Shown here one piece after another: positions 7,069-15,257 of a stretch of DNA of 15,343 nucleotides. Under the pieces are notes generated by a model. The model searched no databases, was not told the origin of the DNA, and saw only the letters and a list, made by a program, of their open reading frames with translations. The stretch is from contig JAMWBP010000002.1 in the NCBI GenBank assembly GCA_023819365.1, positions 1-15,343 on the forward strand, in the 5' to 3' direction. The translations under genes and the position numbers were made by a program. Within the stretch, counting starts at the first letter, position 1; each line of letters starts with the position of its first letter. The stretch comes from Candidatus Omnitrophota bacterium. Lineage in GTDB: Bacteria; Ratteibacteria; UBA8468; B48-G9; JAFGKM01.

Positions 7069-7848
7069 TTAAGTTTCCCCTGACAACTCCTGAGAAATCC
7101 TGCTGACTATTTCTCTAACCTTTTCAATACTACCTATGTTGTCTATTATCGGTCTAAGATAATCTTCTTTAAATACAACAAATCCGTTGTTTAGAACCTT
7201 AAAATATTTAGAAAATGAATAAAGTGCTCTTTTATACCCTTCTTTATCTTTTACTCTGAAACTTTCACTTTTTCTTTTAAACTCCTCTATATTAAATACT
7301 GCATAAGGTATAGTAATAACCTTTTTCTTTCCGCCGGAAGTCCTTGCTTCTTTCCTCTGGCTTATCTTGGCTACCTGAAACTCTATTTCACCAACTTTAG
7401 CATCAATACCTTTAATATCTAATTCTGCACTACATTCAAGCAATAATTTATTATTTTCTCTGGCACAGATATATTCAAATAAATAACAAAAGTCTAATTG
7501 TGTAAGTACTGAAATCCAGGTTCTGTACATCCTTGCCTTGAAACCTTTTTTAAACCAACCATCCTCTTCTATTTCTTTATCAAAAAAATACTTCTTGAAT
7601 TCTGAGAGAGATTGTTTACTTTCTGGATTTGCGTTTATTTCCTTCCAGAATTTTTCAAACCACTCATCAAAACAAAGATAATTCCTTTCTTCCCAATAGT
7701 AACTGAAAATGGAAGTAAGTGGTAAAATCTCTTTTGGTAAGTCCTGTTCTACCCATTTAATATCTTTAAACTCTTGGCGGTAATTATTCAGTGGGATAGA
7801 TTCAAGAAACTTTCGAAATTTTTCTAAATCAGTAATTGGATTTTTCAT
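7069..7848 (-). CDS. TaqI-like type II restriction endonuclease (predicted T^CGA cutter)
   Basis: 259 residues from the ATG at 7848, close to the 263 of TaqI. Side by side with TaqI as I remember it, the match runs nearly end to end: IKWVEQDLPKEILPL against IKTVEQDLPRELNPL, KARMYRTWISVLTQLDFCY against EARLYRTAVSIWTQFHFCY, and LNNGFVVFKEDY against LENGFVIFRESY. The catalytic PD-(D/E)xK elements appear as Asp144/Asp149 in AELDIKGID and Lys161 in FQVAKIS, aligned with TaqI Asp137/Asp142/Lys158. I chose 7848 because it forms an ATGA overlap with the methylase stop and gives a TaqI-like N-terminus; an ATG at 7878 would add ten residues. It appears intact. The only TCGA site in the body of the window (7813-7816) lies within its own codons 11-12. 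Confidence 0.92.
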   Translation of the reverse strand: MKNPITDLEKFRKFLESIPLNNYRQEFKDIKWVEQDLPKEILPLTSIFSYYWEERNYLCFDEWFEKFWKEINANPESKQSLSEFKKYFFDKEIEEDGWFKKGFKARMYRTWISVLTQLDFCYLFEYICARENNKLLLECSAELDIKGIDAKVGEIEFQVAKISQRKEARTSGGKKKVITIPYAVFNIEEFKRKSESFRVKDKEGYKRALYSFSKYFKVLNNGFVVFKEDYLRPIIDNIGSIEKVREIVSRISQELSGET

Positions 7849-9245
7849 AATGACCACTTTTCTTTTATCTTTCCCCATTCTTTTTTGTTCGGTAATGGTA
7901 AATTTTTTAGTTGTGTTATGCTTAAATGATATGTAATTTCTCTATACATATCTTTAACATATTTTTTAACATAATCGGAGTTCAAATACTCTACCACATC
8001 AGAATCACTCATATCAAAACTAAAACCAAACAGATTATTTCTTCTTAAAAGATGATACACATCTCCCATCCAGGGATAACATTTTTCTTCCTTTGCAGCA
8101 GCTACATTCCCATTTTTCCTGAATCCTAAACCAACTACAATATGTGGAATACTAAAAAAATTTCTTAATTTATTAATCTCTGTTTTTTTAATCCAGTAAC
8201 CCGTTAATGGTTCATAAATAATCATATTAGAAGCAAGGTTACGGCCATTCAAAATTGGTAAATATTCTTTCCCATTGACAGAAATATTAACTAAAACACA
8301 GGGATTGTTTTTAATCTCAGAGGTTCTTGGGGAAATCCTTATTTCATAAATTTCTCCCAGAGAATAAGAACACATATCCTCAATGTTTTTTGTATATTTT
8401 GTCTCAAATTTAACCACTTCCCCCTGCCAATCTGTAGCAATCTTTACAGTTTTAACTTTACCATTTGCATATTCAAGTAGTTCCAATCTTTTTGCAAATT
8501 TAGCTGACTTTAAAAAATTAATTACTACTGATGATACATCTGCTTCTGGTTTAAAAACATCCGGTCCCATATATATTATTGCAGTTCCTCCATTTTGAGA
8601 TAAAAATTTTCTAAGTTTTTTAAACTCGTCTAAAATCATAAAAGTAGCAGGAATGATAAAGATAAGTTGTCCGCCGGGTTTTAGCAATCTAATAGATTTT
8701 TCTACAAAAGCACCATAGATATTATATTTACCATACCAGGTCTCATACTGCCTCTTATATTTTGCTTTAGTCGGTGGAGATACCTTAATGGTATAGTGTT
8801 CAGAAGAACTGGGGATACCGTAAGGCGGATTACCAATAATCAAATTGAATAATAAATCGGACTGCCATAATAGATAGTCATCCCTTATTATCCGGATATC
8901 ATCAGGAATATGCAGCGATTTCAAATAATTTATCACATCCTGATTAATCTCTACACCAAAAAATTTTGCTTTTTTGGAAAGTGCTGGTTTATTCTTCTTT
9001 ATACCAATTAAAAACTGTGCTAAGCCACAGGCAGGTTCTAAAACATAAATCTCTTTATCAATAATAGAGCCAGTATCAACGAGGTCTACCATAAAATCAA
9101 TAATCCATTCAGGAGTAAAAAATATACCATAATCTTTTTTTGTCCCTTTAAGGTTTTTATTTAATTTCTCCTGATGAACCCTGTAGTCCAGTAACACCTC
9201 TTCTTTTACCAATACAGGTTGATATTTCTTTTCTTTATATTTCAT
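7845..9245 (-). CDS. TaqI-like N6-adenine DNA methyltransferase (predicted TCGA modification)
   Basis: 466 residues. It carries AdoMet-binding motif I VLEPACG (68-74), FFTPEWIIDFMV (42-53), FFGVEI (96-101) and the catalytic NPPY at 139-142. It follows M.TaqI over its length as I remember it: LLWQSDLLFNLIIGNPPYGI, then WYGKYNIYGAFVEKSIRLL, LPILNGRNL, IPHIVVGLG and YPWMGDVYHLL, the last ones in the C-terminal target-recognition domain. It should place a methyl group on the adenine of TCGA and so shield host DNA from the endonuclease encoded next. About 33 extra residues precede the M.TaqI-like start. It begins 18 bases after the trpB stop with only a weak ribosome-binding site and ends in an ATGA overlap with the endonuclease. 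No control (C) protein gene is present. Bases here are visibly AT-richer than in the flanking trp genes, which suggests acquisition. Confidence 0.94.
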   Translation of the reverse strand: MKYKEKKYQPVLVKEEVLLDYRVHQEKLNKNLKGTKKDYGIFFTPEWIIDFMVDLVDTGSIIDKEIYVLEPACGLAQFLIGIKKNKPALSKKAKFFGVEINQDVINYLKSLHIPDDIRIIRDDYLLWQSDLLFNLIIGNPPYGIPSSSEHYTIKVSPPTKAKYKRQYETWYGKYNIYGAFVEKSIRLLKPGGQLIFIIPATFMILDEFKKLRKFLSQNGGTAIIYMGPDVFKPEADVSSVVINFLKSAKFAKRLELLEYANGKVKTVKIATDWQGEVVKFETKYTKNIEDMCSYSLGEIYEIRISPRTSEIKNNPCVLVNISVNGKEYLPILNGRNLASNMIIYEPLTGYWIKKTEINKLRNFFSIPHIVVGLGFRKNGNVAAAKEEKCYPWMGDVYHLLRRNNLFGFSFDMSDSDVVEYLNSDYVKKYVKDMYREITYHLSITQLKNLPLPNKKEWGKIKEKWSL

Positions 9246-9263
9246 TTTTCATTGGGCAATGAT

Positions 9264-10448
9264 TTACAAAACACCTTCAATTGATGCAACTTCAGCAACA
9301 TCCTTATCACCCCTGCCGGAAAGGCATACCACCACAATATCATCTTTTTTAAATCTTTTTTTGTTTTTTATAACCCAGCCAATTGCATGTGCTGGCTCTA
9401 ATGCAGGGATAATACCCTCTGTCTCACTTAATATGTGAAAGCCATCTAATGCATCCTTATCTGTGGCATATGTATACTCAGCCCTTCCTGTCTCCTTATA
9501 AAAGGCATGCTCAGGACCAACACCAGGATAGTCAAGCCCTGCTGAAACAGAATGTGTCTCTTTTATCTGTCCGTATCTATCCTGTAATATATATGAAAAA
9601 CTGCCATGGAGAACACCCTTGTTTCCCCTGCAGAGTGTTGCAGCATTCTTTGATGTGCTTATCCCTTTACCACCTGCTTCAACACCTATAAACCTCACGC
9701 CTCTATTTTTATAGAATGGATAGAAAAGTCCAATACTATTGCTTCCTCCACCTACGCAGGCAATGAGATAGTCAGGCAACTTTTTTTCTTTTTTAAGTAT
9801 CTGCCTCTTTGTTTCAATACCAATCACTGACTGGAAGTCCCTTACTATTTGAGGATATGGATGTGGACCAACAACAGAACCAATGACATAGTGGGTATAG
9901 GCAAAGTTTGCTATCCAGTCCCTCATCGCTTCATTTATTGCATCCTTTAATGTCCTGCTCCCTGATTTTACAGTTATAACATCTGAACCAAGCAGTTTCA
10001 TCCTGTAGACATTGAGTTTCTGCCTCTCACAGTCAACCTCACCCATATATATACAACACTCCATACCAAAAAGGGCAGACGCTGTTGCAGTTGCCACACC
10101 ATGCTGACCTGCTCCTGTCTCTGCAATTATCCGTTTTTTACCCATCTTTTTAGCAAGAAGCACCTGCCCCAATGTATTGTTTATCTTGTGTGCGCCTGTA
10201 AATGCAAGGTCTTCCCTTTTAAGATATACCTTACATCCGATAACCTTACTGAAGTTTTCTGCAAGATAAAGAGGTGTTGGTCTCCCTGCATACTCGGAAA
10301 GCAGGTAAGAAAGTTCTTCCCTGAAACTTTTATCTTTTGAGATACTCTTATATCCTTTTTCTAATTCCTCAAGTGCTGGTATAAGTGTCTCAGGTGCAAA
10401 CCTGCCACCAAAGACCCCGTATTTACCATACCTGTCAGGAAGTTTCAT
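9264..10448 (-). CDS. trpB: Tryptophan synthase beta chain (TrpB1 type)
   Basis: Condenses indole with L-serine to tryptophan using PLP, in complex with TrpA. 394 residues, normal. The N-terminus [20 protein letters not shown] is typical. The PLP lysine is Lys88 in TGAHKINN, catalytic Glu110 is in AETGAGQHG, and the phosphate loop is [12 protein letters not shown]. The C-terminus has [12 protein letters not shown] and [10 protein letters not shown]. These are TrpB1 features, so it is the TrpA partner. The ATG lies 14 bases inside the end of trpF. Downstream, the restriction-modification pair separates it from trpA, although the two are almost always adjacent in other genomes. Confidence 0.97.
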   Translation of the reverse strand: MKLPDRYGKYGVFGGRFAPETLIPALEELEKGYKSISKDKSFREELSYLLSEYAGRPTPLYLAENFSKVIGCKVYLKREDLAFTGAHKINNTLGQVLLAKKMGKKRIIAETGAGQHGVATATASALFGMECCIYMGEVDCERQKLNVYRMKLLGSDVITVKSGSRTLKDAINEAMRDWIANFAYTHYVIGSVVGPHPYPQIVRDFQSVIGIETKRQILKKEKKLPDYLIACVGGGSNSIGLFYPFYKNRGVRFIGVEAGGKGISTSKNAATLCRGNKGVLHGSFSYILQDRYGQIKETHSVSAGLDYPGVGPEHAFYKETGRAEYTYATDKDALDGFHILSETEGIIPALEPAHAIGWVIKNKKRFKKDDIVVVCLSGRGDKDVAEVASIEGVL

Positions 10449-11082
10449 TTTCTTCTATCTCTCTTACATTTTTGAGTAGTAGTTTTATTTTGTTTTTGTC
10501 CTTTATACCAGGAGCACTTTCCACACCTGAAGCAACATCTATACCATAAGGGTGAAACTTACTTATAACCTCCTTTATATTATTCGGGGTAATACCACCT
10601 GCAAGAAAAACTTTACCCCAGGGTATATAAGTATTTTCAAGCAATGAATAGCTTATCCTCTTTCCTGTTCCACCATATATAGCCACATCATAGGTATCTA
10701 AAAGAAAAAAGTTAGGTGAATATCTCTTCATTCCTTCCTCTAACCCTTTTTTGTCCTTCACGCGCAGTGCCTTTATAACTATCTTTTCGGGAAATTCTCT
10801 TTTAATCTTTTCTACCAGAGAGGGTGGCTCATCTCCATGGAGTTGAACACCTGAAAGATGTAGAGTATCTGTTACCTGAAACAGGTATTTTTCATTGGGT
10901 TCTACAAAGACACCAATAACTTTAATATTCTTATCAAGATTTATCAAAATCTCTTTTGCTTTGTCAACCGGTATATACCTCGGGCTCTTATGATAAAAGT
11001 TCAAACCTATAATTCTAACCCCAAGGGCAACTGCCTCATCTATATCCTTTCTTCTGGTGAATCCACATATCTTTATCTCCAT
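10435..11082 (-). CDS. trpF: Phosphoribosylanthranilate isomerase
   Basis: Converts phosphoribosylanthranilate to the ribulose (CdRP) form, the third step to tryptophan. 215 residues, normal for the TIM-barrel enzyme. It has the N-terminal KICGFTR with the catalytic Cys6, then [19 protein letters not shown], the catalytic Asp in FLLDTYD followed by [24 protein letters not shown] and the phosphate-binding [15 protein letters not shown]. It starts 20 bases after trpB2 without an obvious ribosome-binding site and overlaps trpB by 14 bases. Nothing looks damaged. Confidence 0.96.
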   Translation of the reverse strand: MEIKICGFTRRKDIDEAVALGVRIIGLNFYHKSPRYIPVDKAKEILINLDKNIKVIGVFVEPNEKYLFQVTDTLHLSGVQLHGDEPPSLVEKIKREFPEKIVIKALRVKDKKGLEEGMKRYSPNFFLLDTYDVAIYGGTGKRISYSLLENTYIPWGKVFLAGGITPNNIKEVISKFHPYGIDVASGVESAPGIKDKNKIKLLLKNVREIEENETS

Positions 11083-11102
11083 AACTTAAAAGTTAAAGAT
11101 TG

Positions 11103-12467
11103 CTAATCTATATCTGGCAGTTCTGATAGCGCCTGTTTTATCTTCTCCTCAGGATATTCATAGTCCTCAAGTTTACCCTCAAAGTATGACTGGTAAGCAG
11201 AAAGGTCAAAAAGCCCATGTCCTGAGTGGTTATATACAATTACCTTACCATTAGGTGCTTCCTTTGCTTCTTCTACAACAGCCCTTATTGCATGTGCTGT
11301 CTCAGGTGCAGGCAAAAACCCTTCTGTCCTTGCAAATAGTACTGCTGCTTCAAAGCACTCCTTCTGGTGGTATGCGGATGCCTCTATAAGTTTATGATTT
11401 AAAAGGTGACATACTATAGGTGCAGCACCATGGTATCTCAACCCACCCGCATGTATTCCTGGTGGGATGAAACTGTGTCCTAATGTGAACATCTTAAGAA
11501 GCGGCGTTGTACAGGCAGTATCTCCAAAGTCATACTTATAAAGTCCCTTTGTAAGTGTAGGACATGCCTTTGGTTCAACTGCAACTATCTTTATCTTTTC
11601 CCCTTTGAGTTTATCGGGAATAAAGGGAAGGATAAATCCACCAAAGTTACTACCGCCACCGACACAACCAATAAGGACATCCGGTTTTTCTCCTGCCATC
11701 TCTAACTGTCTTTTTGTCTCCAGACCCACGATGGTTTGATGAAGTAGGACATGGTTAAGTACACTGCCCAGTGAGTATTTTGTATCTTCTCGTGAGGCAG
11801 CATCTTCTATCGCTTCAGATATGGCAATACCTAAACTTCCCGGTGAGTCAGGATTTTCGGCAAGAACCTTTCTGCCAAAGTTTGTTTTATCTGAAGGCGA
11901 AGGATACATTGTTGCACCCCAGGTCTGACACAGAAGCCGTCTGTATGGCTTCTGGTTGTATGAGACCTTTACCATATAGATAGTGCATTCTAAGTCAAAC
12001 ATCTTACAGGCAAAGGCAAGTGCACTACCCCACTGTCCTGCACCTGTCTCTGTAGCAATCCTTTTCACACCTTCTACTTTGTTATAGTATGCCTGAGCAA
12101 TAGCAGTATTGGGTTTGTGTGACCCTGGTGGAGAAACAGATTCATCTTTGTAATATATCCTTGCCTTTGTCTTCAGTGCCTTTTCAAAATTCCTTGCTCT
12201 TCTTAAAGGTGTTGGACGATATAAACGGTAAACATCCATCACAGGGTCAGGAATTTCTATCCATCTTTCAGAGGACATCTCCTGTTTTATAAGAGCCATC
12301 GGGAATATAGGCAAAAGGTCCTCTGGTTTAATCGGCTGCTTTGTCCCCGGATGTATCACAGGTGGTAAAGGAGTAGGTAGGTCAGGCAGAACATTATACC
12401 ACTTTTGCGGCATCTCTTTTGGTGATATATCTATCCTATTCTCTTCCATTATCCCCCCTTTTCTCAT
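11103..12467 (-). CDS. trpB2: TrpB2-type tryptophan synthase beta homologue
   Basis: 454 residues, about 60 longer than TrpB1. It has the TrpB2 marks: the N-terminal [14 protein letters not shown], then YRPTPLRRA, a PLP-binding PPGSHKPN with Lys118, [37 protein letters not shown] and [14 protein letters not shown] [10 protein letters not shown]. TrpB2 enzymes make tryptophan from serine and free indole and mostly do not depend on TrpA; they are common in archaea and thermophilic or candidate-phylum bacteria. The ATG at 12467 overlaps the trpC stop (ATGA) and has AGGA upstream. A second ATG at 12449 follows a G6 run and could be the real start, six residues shorter. Its place between trpC and trpF shows that it is expressed with the pathway rather than as a stand-alone salvage gene. 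Confidence 0.94.
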   Translation of the reverse strand: MRKGGIMEENRIDISPKEMPQKWYNVLPDLPTPLPPVIHPGTKQPIKPEDLLPIFPMALIKQEMSSERWIEIPDPVMDVYRLYRPTPLRRARNFEKALKTKARIYYKDESVSPPGSHKPNTAIAQAYYNKVEGVKRIATETGAGQWGSALAFACKMFDLECTIYMVKVSYNQKPYRRLLCQTWGATMYPSPSDKTNFGRKVLAENPDSPGSLGIAISEAIEDAASREDTKYSLGSVLNHVLLHQTIVGLETKRQLEMAGEKPDVLIGCVGGGSNFGGFILPFIPDKLKGEKIKIVAVEPKACPTLTKGLYKYDFGDTACTTPLLKMFTLGHSFIPPGIHAGGLRYHGAAPIVCHLLNHKLIEASAYHQKECFEAAVLFARTEGFLPAPETAHAIRAVVEEAKEAPNGKVIVYNHSGHGLFDLSAYQSYFEGKLEDYEYPEEKIKQALSELPDID

Positions 12468-13234
12468 AACAATTCCTGTATCTTCTTTTTAATATCAGAA
12501 CTTTTCAGTAGACACTCCCCTACAAGAATACCCTGTACACCTGCTTCCCTTAATATCCTCACATCTTCTTTTTCCTTTATACCACTTTCACTTATAACAA
12601 CTATTTTATCTTTTGGGATTAGTTTAATCAAATTCAAAGTAGTTGAGATATTTGTTTTCAGTGTATCAAGGTCCCTGTTGTTTATCCCCAATATCCTGTT
12701 ATCCCAGTTTTTCACCAGACGTATTGCCCTTTCAAGTTCATTTTCACTGTGGACCTCTATAAGTGCCTCCATTTCTAACTTTTCAGATGTATCTAAAAGT
12801 TTCAAAAAATCCTGGTCTGATAAGACCCTTAATATCAATAGAACCACATCAGCCCCATATCTCCTGCCAAGATAAATCTGATAGGGGTCAATAATAAAAT
12901 CCTTCATCAGTACAGGGATATCAACTACTTCCCTCACTGCCTTTATGTCTTCCATCCGTCCCATAAAAAATGGCTCACAGGTAAGGACAGATATACCTAA
13001 AGCACCAGCACTATTGTATATTAATGCTATCTTCCTTACATCTATATCTTCTTTTATAACCCCTGCAGATGGAGATGCCCTTTTTATCTCAGCAATAAGC
13101 CCAAAATTTTTCTTCAACAACTCTTTTAAACTCAATGGTTTCTTCAAACCCTCATTCTCCCATTCCTTTTCTCCTTCCACTTTCTGCTTCTCCACTATCC
13201 TTTTCTTTTCCTCAATGATTTTCTCCAGAATCAT
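12464..13234 (-). CDS. trpC: Indole-3-glycerol phosphate synthase
   Basis: Closes the indole ring: CdRP to indole-3-glycerol phosphate with loss of CO2 and water. 256 residues, normal. Hallmarks are [15 protein letters not shown] with the catalytic Glu49 and Lys51, [26 protein letters not shown] with the catalytic lysine, [10 protein letters not shown] with the catalytic Glu, GINNRDL, ISESGI and GILVGECLL. The start ATG lies 23 bases inside the TPR gene, and GGAG stands about 8 bases upstream of it. The end overlaps trpB2 by four bases, so all three genes are translationally coupled. Confidence 0.97.
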   Translation of the reverse strand: MILEKIIEEKKRIVEKQKVEGEKEWENEGLKKPLSLKELLKKNFGLIAEIKRASPSAGVIKEDIDVRKIALIYNSAGALGISVLTCEPFFMGRMEDIKAVREVVDIPVLMKDFIIDPYQIYLGRRYGADVVLLILRVLSDQDFLKLLDTSEKLEMEALIEVHSENELERAIRLVKNWDNRILGINNRDLDTLKTNISTTLNLIKLIPKDKIVVISESGIKEKEDVRILREAGVQGILVGECLLKSSDIKKKIQELL

Positions 13235-13844
13235 CTCTTAACTCCATAATAAACCGTTCGGCGATATCCTTCATCTCTGGAAATAATACTTTCACTTTTT
13301 CCCACACCTCTATTGCTTCTTTTATCTTGCCTGTCTTCTGGTATGTGTGTGCCTTAAGATGGAAGAAGTGGTAGGATGGAGATAATGGTTCTATCTTTTC
13401 TATATAATGAAGCGCCTTATTATAGTCCTTCATAGTGTAATAATACATAGCCAGTTCCATATAAAGACGTTCATCTTGAGGGTTTGCCTCTATGCCTTTT
13501 TTCATAAACTCAATGGCATAATCAATTACCTTTCCCTTTTGTTTCCCTGATAGTTTTGGGGCTATACCATTTATAAGAAACCAGCCACCAAGTACCCATG
13601 CTTCTACCTCTGCAGGAGAGATACTGGTTATCAACTTTAATACGGGAAATATTCTGTCATATCTTCCTCTGTGCCATAGATTATCTAGATAGACATATAA
13701 AAGGTCTACAACACCTTCTTTTACAGATGGATATGAACAGAGGTCCAATGCTGCCTGGTGAGGAAGGGAAATCTCTATCTCACTGGCAAAAGGAGTGGAA
13801 ATGATTAAAAGAGAAAGGAGAATAAAGGTATTAAGATATTTCAT
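13212..13844 (-). CDS. Secreted/periplasmic TPR protein, function unknown
   Basis: 210 residues. A signal peptide is clear: MKYLNTFILLSLLIISTPFA with a likely cut near residue 20-21 and no lipobox cysteine. The mature part is helical, with TPR repeats from about 105 to 195, including AIEFMKKGIEANPQDERLYM, YYYTMKDYNKALHYIEKIEP and HTYQKTGKIKEAIEVWEKV. TPR domains bind other proteins; the partner is not evident. The gene overlaps trpD by four bases (ATGA) and trpC by 23 bases, so it is locked into the operon even though a secreted scaffold has no known place in tryptophan synthesis. I do not recognise a named family. Confidence 0.8.
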   Translation of the reverse strand: MKYLNTFILLSLLIISTPFASEIEISLPHQAALDLCSYPSVKEGVVDLLYVYLDNLWHRGRYDRIFPVLKLITSISPAEVEAWVLGGWFLINGIAPKLSGKQKGKVIDYAIEFMKKGIEANPQDERLYMELAMYYYTMKDYNKALHYIEKIEPLSPSYHFFHLKAHTYQKTGKIKEAIEVWEKVKVLFPEMKDIAERFIMELRDDSGENH

Positions 13845-14851
13845 CTATTCACTGCCTCCAGAATTTCATTAAACCTTTTCCAGCATATTCCCTTTTCTAT
13901 TGTGTTTGTCGCTATATCAATCCCTTCTTTCACATCTTTTGAAACTCCTGCAGCAGTAAGTAAAAATGCCGTGTTCAAAAGAACAATATCCTTCATTGCT
14001 CCTTTTTCTTTGCCTTTTATAATATCTAAAAGGATATCCCCATTTGTCTTTACATCTCCACCTTTAAGGTCAGAAAGTTTACATTTTTTAAATCCAAAGT
14101 CCTGTGGATATATCTCAAACTCTTTTATCCTTTTTTTTGATACTTCTACCATATATGTCTTACCTGTAAGGGATATCTCATCAATTCCATCTGCTGAATG
14201 GAAGATATACCCTTTTATCCCTAAACGTTGAAAAACAAGTGGAATAATCTTTAATAAATTATAGTCATTTACACCCATTATCTGAACATCAGAAGATGCA
14301 GGATTACAGAGTGGCCCTATAATATTGAAAATTGTTTTAAATCCAAGTTCTTTTCTGATAGGGACAACATTCTTCATCGCCTTATGATAAATTGGAGCAA
14401 AAAGAAAGGCAAATCCATATTTATTGAGAAGGGCTTCGCTTTTAGATGGTTCTATATCAATTTTATATCCAAGGTATTCAAGGACATCAGCGCTGCCGCA
14501 ACTGCTGGTCATTGAACGGTTGCCATGCTTGGCAACTACCAGTCCGGCTGAAAATCCTACTATTGCTGTGCAGGTTGAGATATTGAATGTTCCTGAATAA
14601 TCTCCTCCGGTTCCACAGGTATCACATACAGGAGTACACTTCTTAACATTAACCTTTACCGCCTTGTCACGTAAAAGTTTAGCAGCACCTGTAATCTCTG
14701 CCGCTTGCTCCCCTTTCATTCTTAGAAGGGAAAGAAAGGCAGATGTCTGAACAGGGGATATTTCTTCTTCCATAATCCCTTTAAAAACATTATAACTTTC
14801 TGTTTCATCCAGTGGTTTTTTTTCAAGCAACTTGTTAAATATGACTTTCAT
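13841..14851 (-). CDS. trpD: Anthranilate phosphoribosyltransferase
   Basis: Transfers the phosphoribosyl group of PRPP to anthranilate, the second step of the pathway. It carries the family's PRPP and Mg2+ signatures: CDTCGTGGDYSGTFNIST, VAKHGNRSMTSSCGSADVLE and ELGFKTIFNIIGPLCNPA. I chose the ATG at 14851 (336 residues) because MKVIFNKLLEKKPLDETE matches the usual TrpD start and GGGA stands 9 bases before it. An in-frame ATG at 14866 has no ribosome-binding site but would be nearly leaderless from the promoter proposed just upstream. There is no fused TrpG domain, and trpE and trpG are not in the window. It is the first gene of the operon. Confidence 0.95.
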   Translation of the reverse strand: MKVIFNKLLEKKPLDETESYNVFKGIMEEEISPVQTSAFLSLLRMKGEQAAEITGAAKLLRDKAVKVNVKKCTPVCDTCGTGGDYSGTFNISTCTAIVGFSAGLVVAKHGNRSMTSSCGSADVLEYLGYKIDIEPSKSEALLNKYGFAFLFAPIYHKAMKNVVPIRKELGFKTIFNIIGPLCNPASSDVQIMGVNDYNLLKIIPLVFQRLGIKGYIFHSADGIDEISLTGKTYMVEVSKKRIKEFEIYPQDFGFKKCKLSDLKGGDVKTNGDILLDIIKGKEKGAMKDIVLLNTAFLLTAAGVSKDVKEGIDIATNTIEKGICWKRFNEILEAVNR

Positions 14852-14873
14852 ATCCAGTTTTCCCATAGATTAA

Positions 14874-14902
14874 ATGATACCACAGGAATATCTCATATAC
14901 AA
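14874..14902 (-). promoter_or_regulatory. Probable sigma-70-type promoter of the trp operon
   Basis: On the minus strand, TTGTAT (14902-14897), a 17-base spacer, and an extended -10 TGG-TATCAT (-10 at 14879-14874). Transcription would begin near 14867, only about 16 bases before the preferred trpD start. That leaves no room for a leader peptide, T-box or attenuator, so control, if any, must act at initiation. Confidence 0.45.
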
Positions 14903-14920
14903 CAGACAAGTTACATGGGT

Positions 14921-14950
14921 GTCGGGATAACTCCTGACTTTCTTATTTTT
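14921..14950 (+). other. Small hairpin with T-rich tail between DUF1854 and trpD
   Basis: On the plus strand GTCGGGA-TAAC-TCCTGAC forms a 7-bp stem with one G-U pair, followed by a T-rich stretch (TTTCTTATTTTT). It would stop rightward transcripts, yet no rightward gene is nearby. On the minus strand the stem has an A-C mismatch and no T-run, so it is a poor terminator for DUF1854. The role is unclear. Confidence 0.25.
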
Positions 14951-15257
14951 ACCAGTAGATGTACCGGGTGAAGACCTCTTGCTCTGCCTTTGTAAGATTT
15001 TCTATATTAGGGAGTATATATCTATCATCAAATATATCAAGGAGAACCTTACCTTTGTCTCCGAAGTCAAGAGTTCTGTGTGATGCCCATCTCATGTAAA
15101 ACTCCTTCGGTCCTTTATCTGTCTCAACCTCAAAGTGTAATACACCAAATTCAAGTTTTATACTATATATAGCTTCTATAGTATATGCAAAATACTGTTT
15201 TCTCATCGCATCAAGGATAATCCGTCTGCTTTCTTCAGGGAAAATATTGAGGTCTTG
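14949..15257 (-). pseudogene. DUF1854-family protein gene, 5' part missing
   Basis: The first ATG in frame is at 15206 (85 residues), but family-like sequence continues upstream of it as [17 protein letters not shown], so the true start lay further right and has been lost at the join near 15252-15260. The remaining part reads AYTIEAIYSIKLEFGVLHFE, VETDKGPKEFYMRW, KVLLDIFDDRYILPNIENL and a C-terminal Tyr-Trp, the pattern of DUF1854. That domain is of unknown function and is also found attached to some ABC transporters. The upstream frame meets a TGA inside the adjoining LarC piece. It ends 97 bases before the trpD start and is probably not part of the trp operon. Confidence 0.6.

Noticed and set aside
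7845..9264. Control (C) protein gene of the restriction system
   Set aside because: There is no small helix-turn-helix frame next to either gene; only 18 bases separate trpB and the methylase.
11103..12467. trpB2 as a recent duplicate of trpB
   Set aside because: The two proteins differ in length, N-terminus and signature motifs (HKPN against HKIN), so they are separate old families rather than a fresh copy.
14852..14948. trp leader peptide, T-box or riboswitch before trpD
   Set aside because: The likely transcription start is too close to trpD, and no Trp-codon run, T-box sequence or terminator/antiterminator pair is visible.
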